A DNA stretch of 64,000 nt, from the NCBI GenBank assembly GCA_015064185.1, contig SVSS01000001.1, positions 68,910-132,909 of the forward strand, in the 5' to 3' direction. This document shows positions 8,652 through 17,638 of this stretch, piece after piece; position 1 is the stretch's first letter, and each line of letters begins with the position of its first letter. Below the pieces are notes generated by a model. The model had not been told where the DNA came from. It did no database searches and saw only the letters and a program-made list of their open reading frames with translations. The DNA comes from Oscillospiraceae bacterium (GTDB lineage: Bacteria > Bacillota > Clostridia > Oscillospirales > CAG-272). The position numbers and the translations under genes are program-made.

Positions 8652-10589
8652 ATGTTTAAAGTAAGCTTTCCCGAAAAAAACTTAGAATTTGAAGCACCGT
8701 TGTCGGTTTTTGATGCGGCAAGGGCTGGCGACCTCGTTACGCGCGCACATATTGCCGCAGAGGTTGACGGCGCTGTTGTCGGTATGACGCACACGCTTGC
8801 TGGCGACTCTGAGGTCAAGTTGCTTACCTTCGCGGATGCCGCAGGCAAGCATGTGTTTGATCATACGGCAGCACACATTTTGGCACAGGCAGTAAAGCGC
8901 CTGTATCCCGCCACCAAGCTTACCATCGGTCCCGCTGTGGAAAGCGGATTTTACTATGATTTTGATAGCGATATCCCCTTTACCCCCGACGTGCTTGCGG
9001 CGCTTGAGGGCGAGATGAAAAAGATCGTTAAGGAAAATCTTTTGATTCAGCGCTTCGAGCTTCCCCGTGAGGAGGCTAGGGCATTTATGGAGGAAAAGGG
9101 AGAGCCTTACAAGGTGCAGCTGATCGATGAGCTGCCCGCTGATGCCGTGATCAGCTTCTACCGTCAGGGAGAGTTTGTTGACCTTTGTGCAGGCCCTCAT
9201 CTTTTCTCTACCGCTGCGGTAAAGGCTATTAAGCTTACGCAGTGCACGGGCGCATATTGGAAGGGCGACCAAAAAAACAAGATGCTGCAGCGTGTGTATG
9301 GCGTAGCCTTCCCCTCAAAGGAGGAGCTCAAGGCGCACCTCGAAGCGCTTGAGGAGGCAAGAAAGCGCGACCATAACAAGATCGGTCGCGAGCTTGAGTA
9401 TTTCACTACTGTGGAGGAGATCGGTCAGGGCTTGCCCATTCTTTTGCCCAAGGGCTCACGCGTGATTCAAACGCTGCAGCGCTGGATCGAGGATGAGGAG
9501 CAAAAGCGCGGTTATCTCTTGACCAAAACACCCTTGATGGCAAAGCGCGAGCTCTTCAAGATCTCGGGCCACTGGGATCATTACCGTGATGGCATGTTTA
9601 TTATGGGAGATCCCGATGATTACAGCAAGGAGTGCTTTGCCCTTCGCCCGATGACGTGCCCGTTCCAGTATCAGGTATTCCTTAATAAAAAGCGCTCCTA
9701 CCGTGAGCTGCCGATGCGCCTTGGCGAAACCTCTACCTTGTTCCGTAACGAGGATTCGGGTGAGATGCACGGCCTCATTCGCGTCAGACAGTTTACCATT
9801 TCCGAGGGTCACCTTGTCCTTCGCCCCGAGCAGCTTGAGGAGGAGTTCCGCGGCTGTCTTGAGCTTGCCAAGTATGTTCTTGATACCGTTGGCATGCTTG
9901 AAAACTGCACCTTCCGCTTCTCACAGTGGGATCCTGCCCGTGCAGGCATCAAGTATGAGGGAACGGCAGAGCAGTGGGAAGAGGCACAGCGCGTGATGGG
10001 CAACATTCTCGATAATCTCGGTGTGCAATACACCATTGGTATTGATGAGGCGGCATTCTACGGCCCGAAGCTCGATATTCAGTATAAGAACGTGTTTGGT
10101 AAGGAGGATACCATCGTTACCATTCAGATCGATATGCTGCTCGCCGAGAAGTTTGGCATGGAGTACGTCGATAGCGACGGACAGATGAAAACGCCTTATA
10201 TTATTCACCGCACCTCGCTTGGCTGCTACGAGCGTACGCTCGCCTATCTCATTGAGCGCTACGCAGGCGCACTTCCCACCTGGATGGCGCCCGAGCAGGT
10301 TCGCATTCTCCCCATCGGTGATGAGCACATTGATTACGCTTATGATGTAAAGCGCAAGCTTGCCGCTAAGGGCGTGCGCGTTGAGGTTGACGACCGTAAC
10401 GAAACCATTGGTAAAAAGATCCGCACCACGCAGCTGGAAAAGGTGCCTTATATGCTCGTGATCGGCGACAACGAAATGAACGCCGCAACGGTTGCCGTTC
10501 GCTCCCGTAAGGAGGGCGATAAGGGCGCTGTCGCAGTTGACGCGTTCCTCGCCGAATTGCTTCTTGAAATTGAAGAAAAGAGAAGATAA
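8652..10589 (+). CDS. thrS: Threonyl-tRNA synthetase
   Basis: Class II synthetase that charges tRNA-Thr. The 645-residue protein shows an N-terminal TGS domain (about 1-60), the second additional editing domain (HTAAHILAQAVKRLYP and the C-A-G-P-H zinc-type motif LCAGPH), the catalytic core (motif 2 FRNEDSGEMHGLIRVRQF; MTCPFQ zinc Cys; motif 3 HRTSLGCYERTLAYLIE) and the anticodon-binding domain (last ~110 residues). The ATG at 8652 has AAAGGAG upstream. A longer open frame reaches back through the T-box leader but is not coding. Terminator at 10596. Confidence 0.97.
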   Translation: MFKVSFPEKNLEFEAPLSVFDAARAGDLVTRAHIAAEVDGAVVGMTHTLAGDSEVKLLTFADAAGKHVFDHTAAHILAQAVKRLYPATKLTIGPAVESGFYYDFDSDIPFTPDVLAALEGEMKKIVKENLLIQRFELPREEARAFMEEKGEPYKVQLIDELPADAVISFYRQGEFVDLCAGPHLFSTAAVKAIKLTQCTGAYWKGDQKNKMLQRVYGVAFPSKEELKAHLEALEEARKRDHNKIGRELEYFTTVEEIGQGLPILLPKGSRVIQTLQRWIEDEEQKRGYLLTKTPLMAKRELFKISGHWDHYRDGMFIMGDPDDYSKECFALRPMTCPFQYQVFLNKKRSYRELPMRLGETSTLFRNEDSGEMHGLIRVRQFTISEGHLVLRPEQLEEEFRGCLELAKYVLDTVGMLENCTFRFSQWDPARAGIKYEGTAEQWEEAQRVMGNILDNLGVQYTIGIDEAAFYGPKLDIQYKNVFGKEDTIVTIQIDMLLAEKFGMEYVDSDGQMKTPYIIHRTSLGCYERTLAYLIERYAGALPTWMAPEQVRILPIGDEHIDYAYDVKRKLAAKGVRVEVDDRNETIGKKIRTTQLEKVPYMLVIGDNEMNAATVAVRSRKEGDKGAVAVDAFLAELLLEIEEKRR

Positions 10590-10595
10590 AAAATC

Positions 10596-10624
10596 AAAAA
10601 TCCCCCCAAACGGGGGGTTTTTGT
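10596..10624 (+). terminator. Terminator of thrS
   Basis: CCCCCC (10602-10607) pairs with GGGGGG (10612-10617) over an AAAC loop, flanked by A-run and T-run, a textbook intrinsic terminator. Confidence 0.9.
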
Positions 10625-10818
10625 TTAAAATACGGCCGTCTTTTGCCTGATTTTTAAAAATATCTGAAAGAAGTTTTGGCAGGTTTTTTCATTTTTTTCG
10701 ACAGAGTTATTGCTATTTTTAAGATTTTATGGCAGGTTTTGGCGCGTTTTACGGCATGTATAAATAGAGGACCTCTTTTTCAAAGGGCGAATCAAGACTT
10801 CGCAAAAGGAGAAGCTTT

Positions 10819-11418
10819 ATGAAGGAAGCAACAAAAGAAAAGAACCGAGCGACTCTGCCTGATGAGCAGATCATCGATCTTTATTTCGCACGCAACGAGC
10901 GCGCGATCAAGGAAACGGATCGCAAATATGGTAAATATCTTTTTACCATTGCTTACAATATCGTGCAGGATACGCTTGACTGTGAGGAATGCCTCAACGA
11001 CACGTATCTGAATACGTGGAACCGCATTCCGCCAACACGCCCCAGCATTCTTCACGCATTTCTCTCCAAGATCATGCGGAATATTGCGGTTGACAAGCAC
11101 CGTTACAACGCGGCTAAAAAGCGCATCCCCTCAGAGATGCTGATCTCGCTCGAGGAGCTCGATACCTGCACGCCAAACGAGATGAGCATGGACGAGGAGC
11201 TGGCGATCGCCGAGCTTGCGCGTATGCTAAACGATTACTTAAAGGGACTTGGCGACCGCGAGCGACTGCTGTTTGTTTGTCGCTACTATTATGCAGACAA
11301 GATCTCCGAGATCGCTAAAATGCTGCAAGCGGGTGAGCGCAGCGTGTATCGCGAGCTCGCCGAGCTGAGAGAGGGCTTGCGCCGGCATCTTGAAAAGGAG
11401 GGCATTCGCTGTGAGTAA
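10819..11418 (+). CDS. Sigma-70 family (ECF-like) RNA polymerase sigma factor
   Basis: A 199-residue protein with sigma region 2 (about 25-95; YGKYLFTIAYNIVQD, ECLNDTYLNTWNRIPP, ILHAFLSKIMRNIAVDKHR) and region 4 (about 140-190; LGDRERLLFVCRYYYADKISEIAKML, then an HTH). No sigma 1 or 3 region is present, as in ECF factors. AAAGGAG precedes the ATG. The gene overlaps by 8 nt the next gene, a membrane-spanning LRR protein, an arrangement typical of a sigma factor and its membrane regulator. Two copies of TGGCAGGTTTT (10677-10687 and 10730-10740) lie upstream and could be an autoregulatory promoter. Target promoters are unknown. Confidence 0.88.
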   Translation: MKEATKEKNRATLPDEQIIDLYFARNERAIKETDRKYGKYLFTIAYNIVQDTLDCEECLNDTYLNTWNRIPPTRPSILHAFLSKIMRNIAVDKHRYNAAKKRIPSEMLISLEELDTCTPNEMSMDEELAIAELARMLNDYLKGLGDRERLLFVCRYYYADKISEIAKMLQAGERSVYRELAELREGLRRHLEKEGIRCE

Positions 11419-13876
11419 GAAGCAAAGAAGAAATCTTGAGGTGGTTTCAAAAATCGACAGTGAGATCGTAGAAAAGGCGACACAGGAGCGCTCCAATCTT
11501 TTACTGGCGCTAAAGCGCCGCATCAAAAAAATGTGGCTGATCCGCGGGGGCGCGATGGCGGCAAGTCTGCTTCTCGTGGCGACAACCGTGCTCCTCGTGG
11601 TGCTTTTCGCCAAGGAGGTGCCTGTGTATACGGGTATGACGGTATCCAATACCGCCCCCACCGTAAGCGCCAGCGCCACGTTGCCGAGCTATCTTGATCC
11701 CGGCAACGGCAATGGCAACGCCTATGGCAACAAGCACTTAAACGGTGATTATGCCGATGCCGATAAAACGATCGGTGATCAGCCCTTTGAAACTCCCATT
11801 GGCGATGCTGTAGGTGCGTTTCACGTGCAAAGCGTAGAGCCGCGCTATTATGCAAAGCCGAATGAGGATGTATATATCACGGTACATATCGATAACCCCG
11901 ATAATTTTGTGATCCTTTCCTTTACCCTCAACGGTAAAATGTATTCCTCTTATATGTTTGAGGAGGGGTCGGATCTTGAAAATCTCATTTTGAAGGTGAA
12001 CGTCGGTGAGGTCGAAGGTATGGTGTCCTACACCATCGATGCCATTAAATACGTAGATGGTACCAAGATCAAGGACGTTAAGATTGGCGGTGAGCGCACG
12101 GTTGAGATCGGTGTTTACACCGAAAAGCAGCCCGCCGCTGCCTTCAGCGACCTGGTGCTCGGCTTCAATAGCATCTCCTTTGCGGTGGATGTTTCGGATA
12201 CTAAAAACCTCTTTGAAACGCTCACGGGCAGTGTGGAAGCCGTGCTTTACGACGGCGAGCGGATCGTGGCGCGCAAGGATATTTCTGCTACAGGAAAAAC
12301 AACAGTTACCTTTGAGGGGCTCGCCACGGGGGCATTGTATGAGTGCGCAATTATTGCGACCTATGACGCACTTGACGGAGAGGGCATTGCACGCCATATT
12401 CTTTCCAAGCACGCCGCCTACACCAAGTCTATTGTTTTGTTTGACGAAGTGGAGATCGGCACAAACACCCTTTCGTTTGCCTTCCTTTGGGATCAGGCGT
12501 TTGCCACAAAGACCGTAATGGGCTTGGCACTTTATCAAAACGACACCAAGGTAAGGGATATTGACGTGAGTGCCACCATAGTTGGCGACCTCGTTTCCGA
12601 CACCACCTATACGCTGGTTGCTACCTATCAAAACGGCAGCGCCGAGGAGCAGATTAGCATTACCTTTACCACTGACGCGCTGTTTGTGACCGTTAATCAG
12701 TATCTTGAGGAGCTTGACGGCACCTACACCTTGCTTGAAACCTTGACCGAAACGGTGGCGCAGGGTACCGTTTACACCCCTACGCTCGGTAGCTATGAGG
12801 GCTTTACTACTCCCACCGTGGCACCTCTGACGATGACCGATCGCCCCCACACCTTTGAATGTTACTTTGAGCGTACCGCATATGAGGTAACATTTCATTA
12901 TAACAGTGCCCAGGGCATTGTTACCGAAAGCATTAAGTTTGGCAAGCCTCTTGTCCCCACTGTAGAACCTACACGCGAGAACACCGTTTTTGAGGGTTGG
13001 TATGCCACTTACTCTTTGACCGATCCCGTAAACGACGCTATGCCGGCAAAAAACATTTCCGTCTATGCCAAATGGAGGGGCGAGACGCTCCCTACGGCTC
13101 TTAGCTATCGGATAAAAGAAGAAGCGGTAACCATTCAGGGGTGTCTTCCCTATCAAGGCATTACCGATATTGTTATCCCCGCTTATATTGGCGGTTATCC
13201 TGTCACCACTATCCACGACGCCGCATTTGCTTTGGAAGAGGATCTTGTGAGTATCACGATTCCCTCTACTGTTACCAGCATTGGTGCTTCTGCGTTTACG
13301 GATTGTACTGGTCTTGAGAGCATTACAATTTCCAACGGTGTTACCAGCATTGGTAATAGTGCATTTAACAACTGTAAGAGCCTTGCGAGTATCACGATTC
13401 CCGATAGTGTCACCAGCATTGGCAGGAGTGCGTTTTCGGATTGCATCAGTCTTGCGAGTATCACGATTTCCGATAGCATTACCAGTATTGCCGATAATAC
13501 GTTCGATGTCTGCACCAGCCTTGCGAGCATCACGATTCCGGATAGCGTCACCTCGATCGGCGGGTATGCTTTCTATGGTTGCAAGAGCCTTACGAGTGTG
13601 AGCTTTGGTGCGAACAGCCGGCTTGAGAGCATTGGCGGTGGTGCATTTAAATACTGTAAGAGTCTTACAAGCATTACAATCCCCAATAGCGTAACTAGTA
13701 TTGGTAGCTGTGCGTTTGAAGAGTGCACGAGCCTTGCGAGCGTGGTTTTTGTGAACACCACAGGGTGGAAGGTGGGGTGGATAACATTCCATGATACCAC
13801 AGTTTTGGAAAATACTTCTACCGCGGCATGGTATTTGAGGGATAGGTATTGCGAGGAATACTGGCAACGCCGCTGA
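11411..13876 (+). CDS. Membrane-anchored leucine-rich-repeat (BspA-type) protein, putative sigma-linked sensor
   Basis: An 821-residue protein from a GTG start at 11411, with AAGGAGGG 7 nt upstream, inside the end of the sigma gene. Residues 1-46 are cytoplasmic and basic, 47-67 are one transmembrane helix, and the rest is outside: beta-sandwich-like repeats (about 110-480), an InlB-type segment (about 490-555; FEGWYATYS...ISVYAKW) and eight BspA-type LRRs of ~23 residues (about 575-800; SITIPDSVTSIG-x-x-AF). It ends in a basic tail with no sortase motif. Overlap with the sigma gene suggests that the short N-terminal tail holds the sigma factor (inference); no known anti-sigma domain is visible. 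It could instead be only a surface adhesin. Confidence 0.85.
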   Translation: MSKKQRRNLEVVSKIDSEIVEKATQERSNLLLALKRRIKKMWLIRGGAMAASLLLVATTVLLVVLFAKEVPVYTGMTVSNTAPTVSASATLPSYLDPGNGNGNAYGNKHLNGDYADADKTIGDQPFETPIGDAVGAFHVQSVEPRYYAKPNEDVYITVHIDNPDNFVILSFTLNGKMYSSYMFEEGSDLENLILKVNVGEVEGMVSYTIDAIKYVDGTKIKDVKIGGERTVEIGVYTEKQPAAAFSDLVLGFNSISFAVDVSDTKNLFETLTGSVEAVLYDGERIVARKDISATGKTTVTFEGLATGALYECAIIATYDALDGEGIARHILSKHAAYTKSIVLFDEVEIGTNTLSFAFLWDQAFATKTVMGLALYQNDTKVRDIDVSATIVGDLVSDTTYTLVATYQNGSAEEQISITFTTDALFVTVNQYLEELDGTYTLLETLTETVAQGTVYTPTLGSYEGFTTPTVAPLTMTDRPHTFECYFERTAYEVTFHYNSAQGIVTESIKFGKPLVPTVEPTRENTVFEGWYATYSLTDPVNDAMPAKNISVYAKWRGETLPTALSYRIKEEAVTIQGCLPYQGITDIVIPAYIGGYPVTTIHDAAFALEEDLVSITIPSTVTSIGASAFTDCTGLESITISNGVTSIGNSAFNNCKSLASITIPDSVTSIGRSAFSDCISLASITISDSITSIADNTFDVCTSLASITIPDSVTSIGGYAFYGCKSLTSVSFGANSRLESIGGGAFKYCKSLTSITIPNSVTSIGSCAFEECTSLASVVFVNTTGWKVGWITFHDTTVLENTSTAAWYLRDRYCEEYWQRR

Positions 13877-13912
13877 TAACCATATTTTCTAATAGATATC
13901 AAGCAAATGAAA

Positions 13913-13979
13913 AACGCCTTGCCACGGCAAGGCGTGCAAAGAGAAAGCCGATGCAAGCTCTGCTTGCATCGGCTTTTGT
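13913..13979 (+). terminator. Double-hairpin terminator after the LRR protein
   Basis: A 9-bp hairpin (13914-13935) is followed by a 13-bp hairpin (about 13946-13974, loop TCT) and TTTTG. The second is a strong intrinsic terminator and lies 10 nt before the stop of the convergent gene. Confidence 0.8.
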
Positions 13980-13986
13980 TATGTAA

Positions 13987-14295
13987 TTATACCTGTTTGA
14001 AGCGAGTAACATTTTCAAGCAGCATCGCGTCGCGCGCGTCGGGCTGCTCGGTCATAAAATCGACGTTGTAAAGCTTGAGGTTATCCACATTTCTTGCAAA
14101 AAGTCCGTAAACGGGGGACTTTTTACCGTATCTCTTGGCGGTGGGGTAACCGTCTCTTACCTCATTCATCACGATCTCGCGATCCTCAACCGTGCCGCCG
14201 CCGGCTGCAGCGCAAGCGTCGATCGCCTTTTGAATTGCCTTCGAATCAAGTGCTATGCCGTTACCGAGCGCGCCGTATTCCTTTACGTTAAACAT
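13987..14295 (-). pseudogene. GH28 (polygalacturonase-type) remnant with large internal deletion
   Basis: The 102-residue frame begins like a GH28 glycosidase (FNVKEYGALGNG, then AIQKAIDACAAAGGGTV, the N-terminal strand-helix of pectinase-fold enzymes) and passes directly, in frame, to a sequence typical of the far C-terminal end (YGLFARNVDNLKLYNVDF). The whole catalytic beta-helix, with the NTD, DD and RIK motifs expected over roughly 300-400 residues, is missing. The ATG at 14295 has AAAGGAG 8 nt upstream. The fragment cannot be an active glycosidase. I infer one in-frame deletion; a short real protein is less likely. Confidence 0.7.
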
Positions 14296-14520
14296 AGCGT
14301 TTGCTCCTTTGTTAAACATTATAATATTGTAATGAACGCGTCAATGCCCGTAATTTACAGTATGATTGTAACATGGCATATGATCGGTGTAAATGCAAAA
14401 TGTTGCTAAAAATATGTACTTTTCTGCTTTTTGCGGTTGACTTATAAATAAAGTATAGCAAGTAACGGAGAAAATGGAAATGGAGTATAGAACGGATAAT
14501 TGTAAAAATCAATAAATAAC

Positions 14521-14552
14521 GGGCGAATGCCGGTGTGCCCGAGCATTCGCCC
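14521..14552 (-). terminator. Terminator of ackA-gpmI
   Basis: GGGCGAATGC (14521-14530) pairs with GCATTCGCCC (14543-14552); on the minus strand the hairpin is followed by an AT-rich tract. It lies 13 nt beyond the gpmI stop. Confidence 0.75.
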
Positions 14553-14565
14553 ATTTAAGAAAGGT

Positions 14566-16224
14566 TTATTTTACTTCAATAATGGAGTCATCCCACATAT
14601 CGGGTGCCTCAAAGCCCATGAGATTGACCATGGTTGCGGCAACGTTTGAAAGTCCAAAGCTACCGTCGTCTGCCTTTACGGTATAGGCGTTCTTTGCCTC
14701 GGTGTTGTCGTAAATGATGCAGGGCACACGGTTGAGGGTGTGGCTGGTCTTTGCCTTGTAAGAGCCATCCTTGCCTACCTTGGGCTGACCCTGCTTGTCG
14801 GTTTCGTACATCTCGTCGGCATTGCCGTGGTCAGCGGTGAGAAGCGCCACGCCGCCAAGACGGTCAATGACGGGGAGCAAGCGAGCAAGCTGCAGGTCAA
14901 GCGCTTCCATCGAGCAGCGGGTTGCGGCAAGCGAGCCGGTGTGACCCACCATATCGCCGTTCGGGAAGTTGACGCGCAGATACTTGTATTTTCCGCTCTC
15001 AAGGCACTCAATGAGCTTGTCGGTAATTTCAGCACACTTCATCCAAGGGCGCTGCTCAAAGGGCACAACGTCAGAGGGGATCTCAATATAGGTTTCAAGC
15101 TCCTCGGAGAATTTGCCCGATTTGTTTCCGTTCCAGAAGTAGGTTACGTGACCGTACTTTTGCGTTTCGGAAATGGCAAGCTGTGTAACACCTGCGTTTG
15201 CGAGATACTCACTCATGGTGTTGGTAATTTCGGGGGGAGATACCAGATATTTCTTCGGAATGTGCAGGTCGCCGTCATATTCAAGCATGCCTGCGTATAC
15301 CACATTCGGTACACGAATGCGGTCAAACTTGTCAAATTCTGCGCCGCCGTCAAAGGCTTTGGAGATCTCGATCGAGCGGTCACCGCGGAAGTTGTAAAAG
15401 ATCACGCTGTCACCGTCGTTTACGGTGCCTATGGGGTTACCGCCCTTGGCAATCACGAAGGGAGGCAGATCCTGATCGATCACCTTTGCTTCGGAACGGT
15501 AGGTCTTAACAGCCTCAGCCGCACTTGCAAACTGACGACCTTCGCCAAGCACGTGCGTTTTCCAGCCAAGCTCAACCATTGCCCAGTTTGCCTCGTAGCG
15601 GTCCATCGTAATGGTCATGCGTCCGCCGCCGCTCGCGATCGCGGCGTCAAAATCAGCGGAATTTAGTTCTGCGAGGAACGCCTCAAACGGCTCGATATAT
15701 TCAAGCGCGGAGGTCTCGCCTACGTCACGCCCGTCGATGAGGGTATGGATACGAACAGTTTTTACGCCCTCAGCCTTTGCCTCTTTCACCATTGCCTTCA
15801 GGTGGTCGATGTGAGAGTGCACGTTTCCGTCGGAAAACAGGCCGAGGAAATGAAGCGTGCCACCGGTTGCCTTAACGTTTGCGACAAGCTCCTGCCAAGT
15901 GGCAGAGGCAAACATCTTGCCGCTTTCAATGGAATTTGAAACCAGCTTTGCACCCTGCGCGAATACCTGACCGGCACCGAGGGCATTGTGTCCTACCTCG
16001 GAGTTGCCCATGTCGTCATCGGAGGGAAGACCAACGGCAGTGCCGTGCGCCTTCAGACTCACGGTCGGGTAGCTTTTCATCAGCATGTCAAGGCAGGGGG
16101 TATATGCTGTGGCAACAGCATTTCCAACGGTATCGGGTGCAAGACCCACGCCGTCCATGACAACGGTGACAACGGGACCCGTGACGCCCGCAAAGCTCGG
16201 CAATTTTTTTAACGTTTTGCTCAT
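14566..16224 (-). CDS. gpmI: 2,3-bisphosphoglycerate-independent phosphoglycerate mutase
   Basis: Interconverts 3- and 2-phosphoglycerate in glycolysis with two metal ions. The 552-residue protein shows the alkaline-phosphatase-fold motifs VMDGVGLAPDTVGNA at the N-terminus, DDMGNSEVGHNALGAG carrying the catalytic Ser, HSHIDHL, LIDGRDV, and the C-terminal metal site LLTADHGNADEMY. It is about 40 residues longer than the common ~510-residue form, mainly in the C-terminal half. The ATG has AGGAGAT upstream. It follows ackA by 51 nt with a GGCTTGCC/GGCAAGCC hairpin between them that lacks a T-run, so the two are probably one transcript. Confidence 0.96.
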   Translation of the reverse strand: MSKTLKKLPSFAGVTGPVVTVVMDGVGLAPDTVGNAVATAYTPCLDMLMKSYPTVSLKAHGTAVGLPSDDDMGNSEVGHNALGAGQVFAQGAKLVSNSIESGKMFASATWQELVANVKATGGTLHFLGLFSDGNVHSHIDHLKAMVKEAKAEGVKTVRIHTLIDGRDVGETSALEYIEPFEAFLAELNSADFDAAIASGGGRMTITMDRYEANWAMVELGWKTHVLGEGRQFASAAEAVKTYRSEAKVIDQDLPPFVIAKGGNPIGTVNDGDSVIFYNFRGDRSIEISKAFDGGAEFDKFDRIRVPNVVYAGMLEYDGDLHIPKKYLVSPPEITNTMSEYLANAGVTQLAISETQKYGHVTYFWNGNKSGKFSEELETYIEIPSDVVPFEQRPWMKCAEITDKLIECLESGKYKYLRVNFPNGDMVGHTGSLAATRCSMEALDLQLARLLPVIDRLGGVALLTADHGNADEMYETDKQGQPKVGKDGSYKAKTSHTLNRVPCIIYDNTEAKNAYTVKADDGSFGLSNVAATMVNLMGFEAPDMWDDSIIEVK

Positions 16225-16275
16225 GATATCTCCTTTTGCGGCTTGCCAAACGGCAAGCCCTGTGTTATACTGTGT

Positions 16276-17502
16276 TTAGATCGCGCTAACGATTGCTGCG
16301 GTGTCGCGTGCGATCAGCAGCTCCTCGTTGGTGGGGATCACGTAAACGGCAACCTTAGAGGCAGCGGTAGAGATCTTGACGTTGTTTGACTGTCTTGTGA
16401 TCTTGGCGTTCAACTCCTTGTCGACATCAATGCCAAGGAAGTCAAGATCGGTGAGAACCGCCTCGCGAAGCGTGGTGCTGTTTTCGCCGATACCTGCGGT
16501 GAATACAATGGCATCAAGTCCATTCATCTCGGCAGCATATGCGCCGATATACTTCTTCAGCTGGAGCTTAAGGATGCTGATGGCAAGCTTTGCCTGCTCA
16601 TGATGCGGGTTGGAGGGGCCGTCGGCAATTGCCTTTTGCAGGTCACGAGAGTCGGAGGAGTAGCCGCTCGTTACACCGAGGAAGCCGGATTTTTTGTTCA
16701 TCAAATCACTGACACCTGCGGGTGTGAGGTTCAATTTCTCCATCATAAAGGGAACGATCGCAGGGTCGATATCGCCGCAACGTGTGCCCATTTCCACACC
16801 TGCAAGGGGGGTAAAGCCCATGGAGGTATCCATTACCTTGCCGTCCTTGACAGCGGAAATAGAGGAGCCGTTGCCGATGTGGCAGGTCACGATTTTCGTG
16901 CCCTCGGTCTTGCCAAGGATCTTCAGCATCTCGCCTGCAACAAAGCGGTGAGAGGTGCCGTGTGCACCGTAGCGGCGCACGCCGTAGTCGCGGTAAAGCT
17001 CGTAGGGCAGTGCGTACATGTAAGCCTCGGGCTTCATGGTTTGGTGGAAGGCGGTATCAAATACCAGCACCTGGGGCTTGCCGGGCATAACGGCAAGGCA
17101 GCCCTCAATGCCCTGAATGTGTGCAGGGGTGTGAAGGGGTGCAAAATCGTGGCAAAGGCGAAGTTTGCCGAGCACGTCGTCGGTAAGGAGCACAGACTCC
17201 GAGAAGTATGCGCCGCCGTGCACTACACGGTGACCTACAGCCTCGATCTCGTCCATAGAAGAGATGCAGCCGTATTCTTTGTCAAGCAGCTTTTCTACGA
17301 CAAGGCTCATCGCCTCTGCGTGATTTTTCATCGGGCGCGTTTCACTTGCCACAAGCCCCTTTACAAGCTGCTTGTGCTCAATAGCAGAGCCGTCGATACC
17401 AATGCGCTCGCAAAGGCCCTTGGCAAATACGGTTTCGGTGTTTGTGTCAAAAAGCTGATATTTCAGGGAGCTCGATCCCGCGTTGACAACAAGTACGTTC
17501 AT
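16276..17502 (-). CDS. ackA: Acetate kinase
   Basis: Makes ATP and acetate from acetyl phosphate, the last step of acetate fermentation. The 408-residue protein has the signatures VLVVNAGSSSLKYQLFD (residues 3-19), the phosphate loop HIGNGSS, the catalytic region VFDTAFHQTM, and FTAGIGENS near the C-terminus. Length and motifs are typical. The ATG has GGAGG upstream, and a promoter lies at 17557-17585. Phosphotransacetylase is not next to it. The divergent neighbour tmcAL encodes an acetate-using tRNA-modifying enzyme. Confidence 0.97.
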   Translation of the reverse strand: MNVLVVNAGSSSLKYQLFDTNTETVFAKGLCERIGIDGSAIEHKQLVKGLVASETRPMKNHAEAMSLVVEKLLDKEYGCISSMDEIEAVGHRVVHGGAYFSESVLLTDDVLGKLRLCHDFAPLHTPAHIQGIEGCLAVMPGKPQVLVFDTAFHQTMKPEAYMYALPYELYRDYGVRRYGAHGTSHRFVAGEMLKILGKTEGTKIVTCHIGNGSSISAVKDGKVMDTSMGFTPLAGVEMGTRCGDIDPAIVPFMMEKLNLTPAGVSDLMNKKSGFLGVTSGYSSDSRDLQKAIADGPSNPHHEQAKLAISILKLQLKKYIGAYAAEMNGLDAIVFTAGIGENSTTLREAVLTDLDFLGIDVDKELNAKITRQSNNVKISTAASKVAVYVIPTNEELLIARDTAAIVSAI

Positions 17503-17556
17503 TTTTGATCCTCCATAATAATCATAAAAATATTAAGTAGTATTGTAACAATCTAT

Positions 17557-17585
17557 AGTATAACACATGAAAATGCTTTTTTCAA
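17557..17585 (-). promoter_or_regulatory. Promoter of ackA-gpmI
   Basis: On the minus strand TTGAAA (17580-17585) and TATACT (17557-17562) are spaced by 17 bp, leaving a leader of about 48 nt before ackA. Confidence 0.75.
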
Positions 17586-17638
17586 TATTTCATTGAGAAA
17601 AAAGCCAAATTTTTCCGGAAGAAGAGGGGAATTGCTGC

